From Pseudobutyrivibrio xylanivorans (GTDB lineage Bacteria > Bacillota > Clostridia > Lachnospirales > Lachnospiraceae), in the NCBI RefSeq assembly GCF_008935055.1, contig NZ_CP043028.1:695501-759500 (forward strand): 64,000 nt of DNA. Reading direction: 5' to 3'. The translations under genes and the position numbers were made by a program. Shown here piece by piece: positions 34,165-42,389 of the stretch (positions are counted from its first letter, which is position 1; every line of letters starts with the position of its first letter). Below the pieces are notes generated by a model. The model saw only the letters and a list, made by a program, of their open reading frames with translations. It ran no database searches and was not told the origin of the DNA.

Positions 34165-36135
34165 TTACTGCACAATGGTAATATTATAAAATTCCGCTTT
34201 GCCATCCATATTGTTCATGACATAAAACTGTATATCATTGATATATTTTTTTATCGTTAAATCCATAACTGCCTGCTCATCAGATACAGACAAAAGAGTA
34301 TATTCAATATCCTCGTTTTGCTGCTGCGAATATATATCAAATTCACATATATTTAAGTTTTTGCCATTCACAGTAACAATATAATGACCTGGTGAAATGT
34401 TAAGATATGGACCATGTACTATTCCACCCTGTGTGATATAAATTACATCCTCTTCCCAGACACCACCGTAGTTAAAGTCAAGCTCTCTTGGATTTAGGAT
34501 TCCATCATCAAGTCCGTTTGTAAATCTGTCGGCAATATCATTCTTATAAACATAAACAAATACTCTTACAGAGCCATCATATAAATCACCTAATTCCAAT
34601 CCGTCGATAACATAGACCTCTGCTGGCTCGCCAACTAATCTTGTTGCAGGATCAGAACCATATACTCGCATCTGCTCATTGTATTCGTTTTCGGTAAATA
34701 TAAGACCACAACGCCCCTCAGTAGGCTCGAATGCATCACTATCTACCTGAGCTACGATCTCACCAAGCGAAGCTCCAAATACCTTATAGGCACCAGATCT
34801 TATCTGCCCATTTGAATATACTTCATTTGGATATCCAACCCAATATGTTCCATACACCTTTGTAATTCCATGAGCAGAAAGTTCCTCAACAAAATGTTCT
34901 CTAGTTGCCAGCCTTTCTCGCCAGCCAATTGTCATTTTGCTGTACCCATATGAAAGTCTCAAAGTAGCTAAAACAAATAAAAATACTATTAAATAGCGAA
35001 GTATTTCCCTATCGTTAGCTATCACATGATAAATATAATTTGCTGAAATAATAAGAAATACTACAACTGTTCCATACAGATATCTCTCCTCAGTCTTATG
35101 TGACAGCACAATAACACCTATTAAAGCCATATTATGGATAGCACCAAAAGATAAATATCCCTGCTCATTATCACTGAGGTTCTTTATTCTTACCAACTGC
35201 AAAACTGGAAATACCACACAAATCAAAAGTGTTATAAGAATGCTTATCCAATTTGTAAGTCTGCTTCCGTTCTCTGTATAACCAAATATAATACAAGCAT
35301 TCACAATAGTATTTTTGATACTCTCTATTATTCTGGCAACAGAAAAATCAAGCTGCAAAGAACTATTATCACCAAAATTCATATTATGGTGGCTGCATAT
35401 AATCTTATACACTATGTGTCCCAACAATGCTGGTGCAAGCAATGTAGTCGAAGTTCTCTTTACGATTTCGACATAATCTTTTCTTTTTTTCAAAAAAACA
35501 AAAATCGCTAGTGCCAATAATAATGGGAGTATATATTCTGCAATATATCTAACCCCGCATGTAAGCATCATAAACACTAGAATACTGTGAATCACAAGTA
35601 CTCTCTTAGGTATTTCTTTGCTATTAATTACATAGAAAAACAGACCAGCACAAATTGTAACTGCTATAACTGGTCCGTCATAACCACCTTGTATAAGTAA
35701 CAAAAATCTCGCCATACCACTGCACAAAAAAGCACTGTACAATGGAATAGCGATAAGCCATGCATCATTTTTAAAGAATTTCTTAAACAGCCAGAAGAAG
35801 CCAACACAAAGAATAAGGTACACTGTAGTGTATGCTACCGAGCATGCAACAGAAGCTTTACCTATAAGGAAATTACATATAATTACAAACGGTAATACCG
35901 AAAAAGTATATACCTCACCATTCCCCGTATTCCATGTAGATGGATATAATTCATGTGTTTTCTCAACTGATTTAAAATATCTATATGCAATTGCTGAGTC
36001 AGAATGAATTACCGTTTGCCCATAAGTTAAATTTACATATACTACTACAAAAGCAGAGACTACGACTGCAATCATAAGAACTAGCTTAGTGTAAAATAAA
36101 CGTTTAGACATATTCCCCTCATCAAAAAAATTCAT
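34165..36135 (-). CDS. GT-C-like polytopic membrane protein, paralogue 2 of 2
   Basis: This is a 656-residue tandem paralogue of 32156-34138. Shared landmarks are TYGQTVIHSDSAIAYRYFKSVE in the first loop, KMTIGWRERL, GTYWVGYPNEVYSNGQ, and the terminal GPYLNISPGHYIVTVNGKNLN with an INDIQFYVMNN strand. The soluble end looks like a carbohydrate-binding-type beta sandwich, a loose comparison. Both copies keep the loop Asp, so they may have split acceptor or donor preference. GAGGA precedes the ATG at 36135; an ATG eight codons in (after GAGGGGAAT) is also usable. Confidence 0.6.
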   Translation of the reverse strand: MNFFDEGNMSKRLFYTKLVLMIAVVVSAFVVVYVNLTYGQTVIHSDSAIAYRYFKSVEKTHELYPSTWNTGNGEVYTFSVLPFVIICNFLIGKASVACSVAYTTVYLILCVGFFWLFKKFFKNDAWLIAIPLYSAFLCSGMARFLLLIQGGYDGPVIAVTICAGLFFYVINSKEIPKRVLVIHSILVFMMLTCGVRYIAEYILPLLLALAIFVFLKKRKDYVEIVKRTSTTLLAPALLGHIVYKIICSHHNMNFGDNSSLQLDFSVARIIESIKNTIVNACIIFGYTENGSRLTNWISILITLLICVVFPVLQLVRIKNLSDNEQGYLSFGAIHNMALIGVIVLSHKTEERYLYGTVVVFLIISANYIYHVIANDREILRYLIVFLFVLATLRLSYGYSKMTIGWRERLATREHFVEELSAHGITKVYGTYWVGYPNEVYSNGQIRSGAYKVFGASLGEIVAQVDSDAFEPTEGRCGLIFTENEYNEQMRVYGSDPATRLVGEPAEVYVIDGLELGDLYDGSVRVFVYVYKNDIADRFTNGLDDGILNPRELDFNYGGVWEEDVIYITQGGIVHGPYLNISPGHYIVTVNGKNLNICEFDIYSQQQNEDIEYTLLSVSDEQAVMDLTIKKYINDIQFYVMNNMDGKAEFYNITIVQ

Positions 36136-36152
36136 GTCTTATCCTCGCAATT

Positions 36153-37640
36153 CTACTGATTTATATAAACTCTCACCGATTTCTTCCCATACCACATAGC
36201 CGCACACTGGTTTGTTCCACCATAATAGCCTCTAGCCCATTCTGGCACGAAGTTTGTTCCCTCATCAATACCTACTGGGTATGAGAATCTGGTCCATGGA
36301 ACATTTTCTCTCTTCACTTCTACATCCATTTCTGGGGATTGTTCTATCTCTTCGATAATGCCTTCCCAGGTATAGTAAATAGTCTTAATCTGCTCGCGCT
36401 GTCTGATGATATCATATGGCACAATGTACATAAGTGTACCCATAAGCTTTGCTGCTCCAAGTGCTACAACTAATACTACTGCTGCAACCGAAACAGACAC
36501 CTTCAGCTCAAGTGTTTTATTAAACTTATACGCCAAAGCCTGACCTAGCTGGAATGCTACAAACGCCATACCGACAAACATAACATAGTCAGCTGCGATA
36601 AGTGCTCTAGGTGTAATTTCCTCACCCAGCTTCTTTCTCTCACCAGCAACATATGGGAAGAGCGCACCAAACGCCGCAATGAAAGTTAATACAAAGCCTG
36701 CAATTACGTTCACAAATTTAGGATTATCCTTAGCCTTAATTGTAAGGCTGATTAAAATAATTGCTACAAATAGACCAAGTGTCCATGGATACTTTATAAG
36801 AGTCTCCACCATTCTCTTACCCAATGTATAAAGAGTAATATAAGCACCCTTAATAAGATTCATCTCACCCTTGTTATGGCTGTCAACTCTCTTATAGTTT
36901 CCTGGTGCAATTACAGTTATAACACCACTGATTACATAACAAATTAAAGGAAGAGCTTTCTTCCAGAAACCATCAGGATTATCGTTTTTACGAATAAATA
37001 CAACATACAGGAAAAACAATCCCATAGGGACACAGTTCATCAAACCTGTACAAACGATAACACCCTCGATAATAGAAATAACATAGCTCTTCTGATCCTG
37101 AGTCTGAACATATTTAACGATGTGACTATAGCAGAAGAACATAAGCATCAGCATAAATGAATATCCTGGCACACCTGTCCACCAGTTATATACATCTGCA
37201 TAATAATAGGTTGTGAAGATAAGAGTGATAACACAGAATGTGAAAGCACTCTTGATGAATGTATTCTCAATCTGTAAAAAACATCCAGCAAGCTTTCTCA
37301 CTGCAAAAATCATTCCAATAGCTATAGCAAGAAATACGATAATCATACAGATTCCAAAGGAATGACCTGCATCATTAAACCAATATAATGGGTTAAATAA
37401 AATCTGAATAAGAACAGCAAATACGCCTGACTGTCCAAACCAGTTCATATAGTTCCAGGCAACTCTGTTAAAGGCTTCCACGATTCTATTAGATGAAAAC
37501 CACTCTATTGCCCAGGCAAAGTCGTCTGTAGCCGGCATGGAATAATATACCGAATAAACAAATGGAGCAAACAAACATATGTAGAGAAATACAAATAATA
37601 TTTTGCTCACCTTTTCATTAAATAACGTCTTATTATGCAT
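36153..37640 (-). CDS. DUF6056-like polytopic membrane protein, copy 1 of 2
   Basis: This is a 495-residue protein with about 11 helices. The first outer loop YYSMPATDDFAWAIEWF carries a double Asp, and later YADVYNWWTGVPGYSF and APGNYKRVDSHNKGE match the DUF6056-type membrane proteins found in glycan loci. Those are thought to be GT-C-related transferases. The C terminus is a short soluble tail (about 420-495) with EQSPEMDVEVKRENVPW. It is a tandem paralogue of the next gene upstream. GGGAG precedes the ATG. Substrate unknown. Confidence 0.65.
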   Translation of the reverse strand: MHNKTLFNEKVSKILFVFLYICLFAPFVYSVYYSMPATDDFAWAIEWFSSNRIVEAFNRVAWNYMNWFGQSGVFAVLIQILFNPLYWFNDAGHSFGICMIIVFLAIAIGMIFAVRKLAGCFLQIENTFIKSAFTFCVITLIFTTYYYADVYNWWTGVPGYSFMLMLMFFCYSHIVKYVQTQDQKSYVISIIEGVIVCTGLMNCVPMGLFFLYVVFIRKNDNPDGFWKKALPLICYVISGVITVIAPGNYKRVDSHNKGEMNLIKGAYITLYTLGKRMVETLIKYPWTLGLFVAIILISLTIKAKDNPKFVNVIAGFVLTFIAAFGALFPYVAGERKKLGEEITPRALIAADYVMFVGMAFVAFQLGQALAYKFNKTLELKVSVSVAAVVLVVALGAAKLMGTLMYIVPYDIIRQREQIKTIYYTWEGIIEEIEQSPEMDVEVKRENVPWTRFSYPVGIDEGTNFVPEWARGYYGGTNQCAAMWYGKKSVRVYINQ

Positions 37641-37658
37641 TTTTATACTCCCAAAAAC

Positions 37659-39107
37659 TTACTCAATCACATACTTGATCGACTTCTTCTGATAATAAAC
37701 ATTAGGCATAATCGTGCCATCCACAAAAATAGAATCCAAAGGAAGGTCGTAGGAATCCTCCTCCACTAATCCCATATACAGAAAATATGGAGACCAGGCT
37801 GGCTCCTCTGTTCTTGTGATTACCACATCATCCTCAGCCGAATTTTCGATTTCAAGAATAACACCATTCCAGTAATCGTAGCTCTGTGTTATCAAATCTC
37901 TTTTGCTAATAATATCTGTCTGGATAACAGGCTTTGTGCCACCGCGTACTACAAATGCCGCTGTAGCAAGTACACATAATGCGGCGAGCCCGATAACTAC
38001 CTTGCCATTTCTAAATAATCTTCCAAGTCTTATGCATCCAATACCAATTCCGATGAAAAGAAGATAATCAAACAGATACTGCATTCTTACATCAAGATAA
38101 GTTGTAGTCATGGCTCTTCCATACACATATGGAAATACTGCGCCAAAGACAGTGATAAAAGTCATCACTGCAGTAAGAATAATATTATTACCATCCTTAA
38201 ATGAAGCATGACCTGCTTTGAAGCCGAGAATGATAAGTCCCATAAAAAGCAGTACAGCTACTGGATGATAGAAAACCACATCCTTAACTCTAACAACAAT
38301 ATCAATCACAATCTGCTTTACAGCCATAGGCACGCTAGGCTCAATCTCATATGTATCCTGTCTGGCAAAATTACCTGGTGCAAATACAGTAGTTATTCCA
38401 CCAATCATGAATACGATAAGTGGAATCAGTCTATTTATAAGAGTTTTCTTATTCTTGTAATCGCAGCGGCAAACATAAAAGACCACATACAAATACAGCA
38501 CACCAAGTGGTACATCAAAGAACTCATTTGTAGCAGGAATAAGTCCGGCTAAAATCGTACCCACATAAAACTTCTTCTGTAATGTCTCTTCATATCTCAC
38601 CGCAAATGTAAGTGTCAGCAAGAAACATGCAAAAGGTACTGTGTAGGCAGTAGCGCCAATGTACCAATTATATGCCTCAGAATAATAGAAGGTTGTAAAG
38701 CATACAGCCACAATCAAAAATATTGCCACATTAAGCAATGTTCCCTCAAGCTTCAGAAGTCTGTTTAACAAAACTCTGAAGGTATAAAGAATTACAGCAA
38801 ACACGATAAGAAAAACAATGATGTCACAGATACCGTAAAATCTTCCCATATGTCTTTGAATGTTTAGCGGATTAATGAGCTTTTGGAAGAAAAATGTAAG
38901 CCATCTTCCACTATGGTATTTCCAGCTCCATAAACTGTAGCCTGCTGCATCCACCAAAAGGTTATCTGAGATAGATCTTGTTCCAAAGGAAAAATCATCA
39001 CATGCAGGCACTGAATTATACATTGAAAACGCCATAGGAATAATCATTACCACGTAGAGAATTCCCATTACGCAATTAACTATCTTTTCACTTAATGATT
39101 TATTCAT
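37659..39107 (-). CDS. DUF6056-like polytopic membrane protein, copy 2 of 2
   Basis: This is a 482-residue paralogue of 36153-37640 with the same landmarks: YNSVPACDDFSFGTRS in the first loop, YSEAYNWYIGATAYTVPF, and APGNFARQDTYEIEPS. The matching soluble end contains ENSAEDDVVITRTEEPAW. I place the start at ATG 39107, because GGAGG lies upstream and the codon before it is a TTG. The acidic loop residues are kept in both copies, which fits two related transferases with different sugars. It directly follows the GT4 gene. Confidence 0.65.
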   Translation of the reverse strand: MNKSLSEKIVNCVMGILYVVMIIPMAFSMYNSVPACDDFSFGTRSISDNLLVDAAGYSLWSWKYHSGRWLTFFFQKLINPLNIQRHMGRFYGICDIIVFLIVFAVILYTFRVLLNRLLKLEGTLLNVAIFLIVAVCFTTFYYSEAYNWYIGATAYTVPFACFLLTLTFAVRYEETLQKKFYVGTILAGLIPATNEFFDVPLGVLYLYVVFYVCRCDYKNKKTLINRLIPLIVFMIGGITTVFAPGNFARQDTYEIEPSVPMAVKQIVIDIVVRVKDVVFYHPVAVLLFMGLIILGFKAGHASFKDGNNIILTAVMTFITVFGAVFPYVYGRAMTTTYLDVRMQYLFDYLLFIGIGIGCIRLGRLFRNGKVVIGLAALCVLATAAFVVRGGTKPVIQTDIISKRDLITQSYDYWNGVILEIENSAEDDVVITRTEEPAWSPYFLYMGLVEEDSYDLPLDSIFVDGTIMPNVYYQKKSIKYVIE

Positions 39108-39129
39108 CAAAATCCTCCGCTTTTATAGT

Positions 39130-40344
39130 CTATTTATTTTTGCAAAGCTCATCAAAAAGCCCGTTGTACTTGTCATACATTTTCTTTTTCTCAAAATAAT
39201 GAGCCTTCTCAATGCAAGCCTTTGAGCGTTCCTCGTTCTTTGCGCCCATAGACTTTATCCCCGCAATAAGCCCTTCCTTGTCGTACTTATCCACAAGAAT
39301 TCCGCAGCTCTCGTTGATTTCTTCCCTGCATCCACCAGTATCATAGGTGACTACAGGAGTGCCGCAAGCCAATGACTCTAAAATAACTGTTGGGAAATTA
39401 TCCTCTATAGAAGCATTTACAAACACATCTGCCTCTGAATAAATCTCAATCAGCTGCTGCACATTATTGGTACGAGTGATAGGAATGATTTCCTTTGGTA
39501 CCTCTGCCACCTGCTCAGGCTGTAGGCCTACAATAACAAGCTTGTAGTCATCTGGTAGGTTTTGTCCTATATATTTAATATCCTCAAAGCCCTTTCGAAC
39601 CGTCCACTCTGAGGCAAGGGCAAGAACCATCTTCTTATCTTCTATGCCATGAGATTTTTTAAATTCTCCCTTGGAAGGCTTAAATAAATCCAAATCAATT
39701 CCGTTGTTAATAACTTCTATTCTGCACTCCTTAAGAAATGACTCCCTTGCCAAATCTCCAAGCCATGCTGAAGGTGCTACAAGGGTAAGGTTCTTACTGA
39801 TACCAGCAAAGAGCTCCTTCTTTAATTCGTAATTACGTTTTGACTTGTCCAGCCAGATTGATTTTGGATATCTCCTAAGCTCTGGACAATGATGACAGCC
39901 TGTCTTCCATTTATCACAACCTGCCAAATCAAAATATGGGCAATGTCCAGTGAATGGCCAGCAATCATGAAGTGTCCAAACCACAGGAATATCGGCTTCC
40001 TTAAGGTACTCAAATAAAATCTTATAATTACAAAAATAGCCATGGATGTTGTGGAGATTCACAATATCTGGCTGAAATTCCTTAAGTCTCTTTACCAGCT
40101 TTTTAGTGGCTATCACAGAGCCAAGGCCATGAGCATCAAACAATCTGGTAATAACCAAATGCCATGCCAAATAAAATTTATTTCCAATCTTATAGCGGTT
40201 CACACCATCGCCTTCGTTTGCTTGTCTGGCCCAGCACGCCAAGCCCTCGTTTCCAGCCGCTATATAGTTTTTATATATGTCATCACAGATAGTGGCTGGC
40301 CCGCCGCCTTTTCCACTTTCCGCATTGATTACCGCAAGCTTCAT
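39130..40344 (-). CDS. Glycosyltransferase family 4 protein
   Basis: This is a 404-residue GT-B glycosyltransferase, cytosolic. The N-terminal half shows GKGGGPATICDDIYKNY and the HDCWPFTGHCPYFDLAGC stretch, with further Cys residues (GCHHCPELRRYP). The C-terminal half has the GT4 nucleotide-sugar site: LALASEWTVRKGFED, then VFVNASIEDNFPTVILESLACGTPVV with the conserved Glu residues. It probably adds a sugar to the lipid-linked unit at the inner membrane face. A homologue type with the same HDCWPFTGHC segment is common in exopolysaccharide loci. The exact sugar is unknown. Confidence 0.88.
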   Translation of the reverse strand: MKLAVINAESGKGGGPATICDDIYKNYIAAGNEGLACWARQANEGDGVNRYKIGNKFYLAWHLVITRLFDAHGLGSVIATKKLVKRLKEFQPDIVNLHNIHGYFCNYKILFEYLKEADIPVVWTLHDCWPFTGHCPYFDLAGCDKWKTGCHHCPELRRYPKSIWLDKSKRNYELKKELFAGISKNLTLVAPSAWLGDLARESFLKECRIEVINNGIDLDLFKPSKGEFKKSHGIEDKKMVLALASEWTVRKGFEDIKYIGQNLPDDYKLVIVGLQPEQVAEVPKEIIPITRTNNVQQLIEIYSEADVFVNASIEDNFPTVILESLACGTPVVTYDTGGCREEINESCGILVDKYDKEGLIAGIKSMGAKNEERSKACIEKAHYFEKKKMYDKYNGLFDELCKNK

Positions 40345-40369
40345 TTTATAATTCTCTCTTACTAATCTG

Positions 40370-41302
40370 TTATTTAAGGTATTTACGTGGAATCATGTAC
40401 ACAAGCTTTCCCTTTTTAGAAAGCTCAATAAGCACATCCATCATCTTCTTGCAATCCTCTACAATACCAAGATTGCAGCCTCCGATATAGGTCTCATCAA
40501 GAACTCCAGCTTCCTTGAGCATTCCAGAGGTGCGCTCCTCCATGCAGTACTGAGCCCACTTATCCGCCTGCACTCTTACAAGCTTCTCAGATACCTCTCC
40601 GTCTATACGAACCTTATAGTATCTCTCCTCATACCAGTCCTTTACAGGCCAATCCTCGCCCATTAAATCCGGAACCATATGAGAGCCCATTGTGTTGCTG
40701 CTACTTGCCTTCACACCTGCAAAGAGCAGCTTAGCACGATTCTCGTAGCAATACTGCCATGCACTTGTCTTATCATAAACCGATGTTGCTTCCATATCAT
40801 GCGCCATCATCTCTTTTGCCTTTGGTCCCATGGCTGCAAGTGAATTATATGGGAAGGCTGTACGAATCACATCCGGCTCGCACAAAAACTTATTTGGAAG
40901 CATTCCTGTCCAACAGATAGTCTTCTTTGGGTCGTACGGTCTGCTCTTTTCTGTAGGAGCTGTAAGATTTGTGGTTGGAAAGCAAGGAAGCACAAAGGTA
41001 ATACCATTTTCCTTCACCTGCTTTTTCATAAAGTCGATAAACTCTTCAGCAGTGATACCGATAGTTTTGAGTCCATCCATAGAAGAATGAATGAGAACAA
41101 TATCTTCAGGCTCTAAAACTGCCAATACTCTCTCGAAAAACATTGCCTTGAGATTCGGATCAATCTCTTCTGCCACTACTGTTCCATGACTTTTCTTAGC
41201 TCTTATTTTCTTTGCAGTTTGTTTAAGCTTTGGAAATTTTCCAAGAATAACTCTTGAGCCAACCTCGATAATTCCAAATCGCTCTAAAAGAGAAAGCTCC
41301 AT
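40370..41302 (-). CDS. AAC(3)-family N-acyltransferase
   Basis: This is a 310-residue protein of the aminoglycoside 3-N-acetyltransferase fold. Markers are DIVLIHSSMDGL, then GMLPNKFLCEPDVIRTAFPYNSLAAMG and LLFAGVKASSSNTMGSHM. In glycan loci these enzymes acylate an amino sugar, not a drug, so drug resistance should not be assumed. It lies four genes after the PLP decarboxylase/ACP group on the same strand. It is a candidate for putting the carrier-bound amino-acyl group onto an amino sugar. AGGAG precedes the ATG. The acyl donor (CoA or ACP) cannot be read from sequence. Confidence 0.8.
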   Translation of the reverse strand: MELSLLERFGIIEVGSRVILGKFPKLKQTAKKIRAKKSHGTVVAEEIDPNLKAMFFERVLAVLEPEDIVLIHSSMDGLKTIGITAEEFIDFMKKQVKENGITFVLPCFPTTNLTAPTEKSRPYDPKKTICWTGMLPNKFLCEPDVIRTAFPYNSLAAMGPKAKEMMAHDMEATSVYDKTSAWQYCYENRAKLLFAGVKASSSNTMGSHMVPDLMGEDWPVKDWYEERYYKVRIDGEVSEKLVRVQADKWAQYCMEERTSGMLKEAGVLDETYIGGCNLGIVEDCKKMMDVLIELSKKGKLVYMIPRKYLK

Positions 41303-41306
41303 TTAA

Positions 41307-42389
41307 CTAAACTCCTAATTCATCTATAAGAATTGTCTTGTTATCGTATTTGCGAAGTGCCTGACCAGTCATAAATATCTTTCCGACTCCATTAGGAAAC
41401 ATGATAGTTCCGAACTGCCCTGCTCCCATCGGAATAATATCCTTTTTACCTGAGAAGATTTCCTTTGCCTCAGCCTTTCCATCAACCCACTTAACATAGT
41501 AAACGTGGCTGACTCTATCCTTTACGCCTAGTCCAAGCTTATATGTAAACTGATATTTTAATCCTGTAATGCGGCTATCCGGCTCTACCGATGTAGAAAA
41601 AATCATTTCATCTTCCGAAATCGCCTGACCATAGATGCAAGGTCCGGCAATAGGCATTACAGCCGTTATATCTTTAGTATCAAAATCCAACTGATACAAA
41701 TAATTCTGTTCTAATGGTGTGTCTGTGGTATACAAAAGACCATTTTCTATATGAAGCGCCACGCAAGCTCTGTAGGCCTGCTTACCGCTGACTATCACCT
41801 TTACTTCACTGAAATCATTTTTAGCTTCGTAGATTCCTGACTCTTCATCCTTATCTCCAGTAAGGATGTAAACACAATCCTTCTGTGGGCATGGCACAAG
41901 CCCATGTATGTGATATATGCTTCCTGCCGGGAAGGTGTATACCACCTGCCAGCTTCCATCTAAATTTCTTCTATGGATATTTACTTCAGCACCTTCATGG
42001 TTTAAAAAGTACTCACCATAATATATGCCATCTGTAAAACCTGTCACGCCTTCTATCTTTGTAAAGCAAAGAGGATTGTTCATTTCTGAACGGAAGCTGT
42101 GTTCCTCTGTAATTTCACCAGTGCCACAATTCACTCTAAAAATTGCACCATGATACGAAACAAGTGCCACATGATCATTCACGAAGACACCGCACCTTGG
42201 CTCCAATCTCAGTGCTCGAGAAAACAACCTAATAGAACCAATGGTTCTCTTTACAGATGAGATAGGCAGCGCCACAATCTTTCTCCTGCTACAGCTAATA
42301 TCTTCAGATATAAAAAGCTTTGGCCCCTTACTAAATAAATAGTATTTATTTGAAAAACAAATCAGCTTGTTTTTATAAATATTCATCAT
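41307..42389 (-). CDS. Hypothetical protein, beta-propeller-like, no signal peptide
   Basis: I do not recognise this 360-residue protein. It has no leader or membrane helix. Its sequence is a succession of short beta strands with turns such as GVFVNDHVALVSYHGAIF, GLVPCPQKDCVYILTGDKDEESGIYEA and NGLLYTTDTPLEQNYLYQLDF, the look of a six- or seven-bladed propeller. The start overlaps the stop of the YfhO gene by one base, so it is expressed with it. Cytosolic beta-propellers are unusual in such loci; it could be a regulator or a sugar-binding subunit. This is inference from pattern only. Confidence 0.55.
   Translation of the reverse strand: MMNIYKNKLICFSNKYYLFSKGPKLFISEDISCSRRKIVALPISSVKRTIGSIRLFSRALRLEPRCGVFVNDHVALVSYHGAIFRVNCGTGEITEEHSFRSEMNNPLCFTKIEGVTGFTDGIYYGEYFLNHEGAEVNIHRRNLDGSWQVVYTFPAGSIYHIHGLVPCPQKDCVYILTGDKDEESGIYEAKNDFSEVKVIVSGKQAYRACVALHIENGLLYTTDTPLEQNYLYQLDFDTKDITAVMPIAGPCIYGQAISEDEMIFSTSVEPDSRITGLKYQFTYKLGLGVKDRVSHVYYVKWVDGKAEAKEIFSGKKDIIPMGAGQFGTIMFPNGVGKIFMTGQALRKYDNKTILIDELGV

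Noticed and set aside
40370..41302. Aminoglycoside resistance gene
   Set aside because: The fold is AAC(3)-like, but the gene is embedded in a glycan operon, where such enzymes modify amino sugars; no resistance context is seen.
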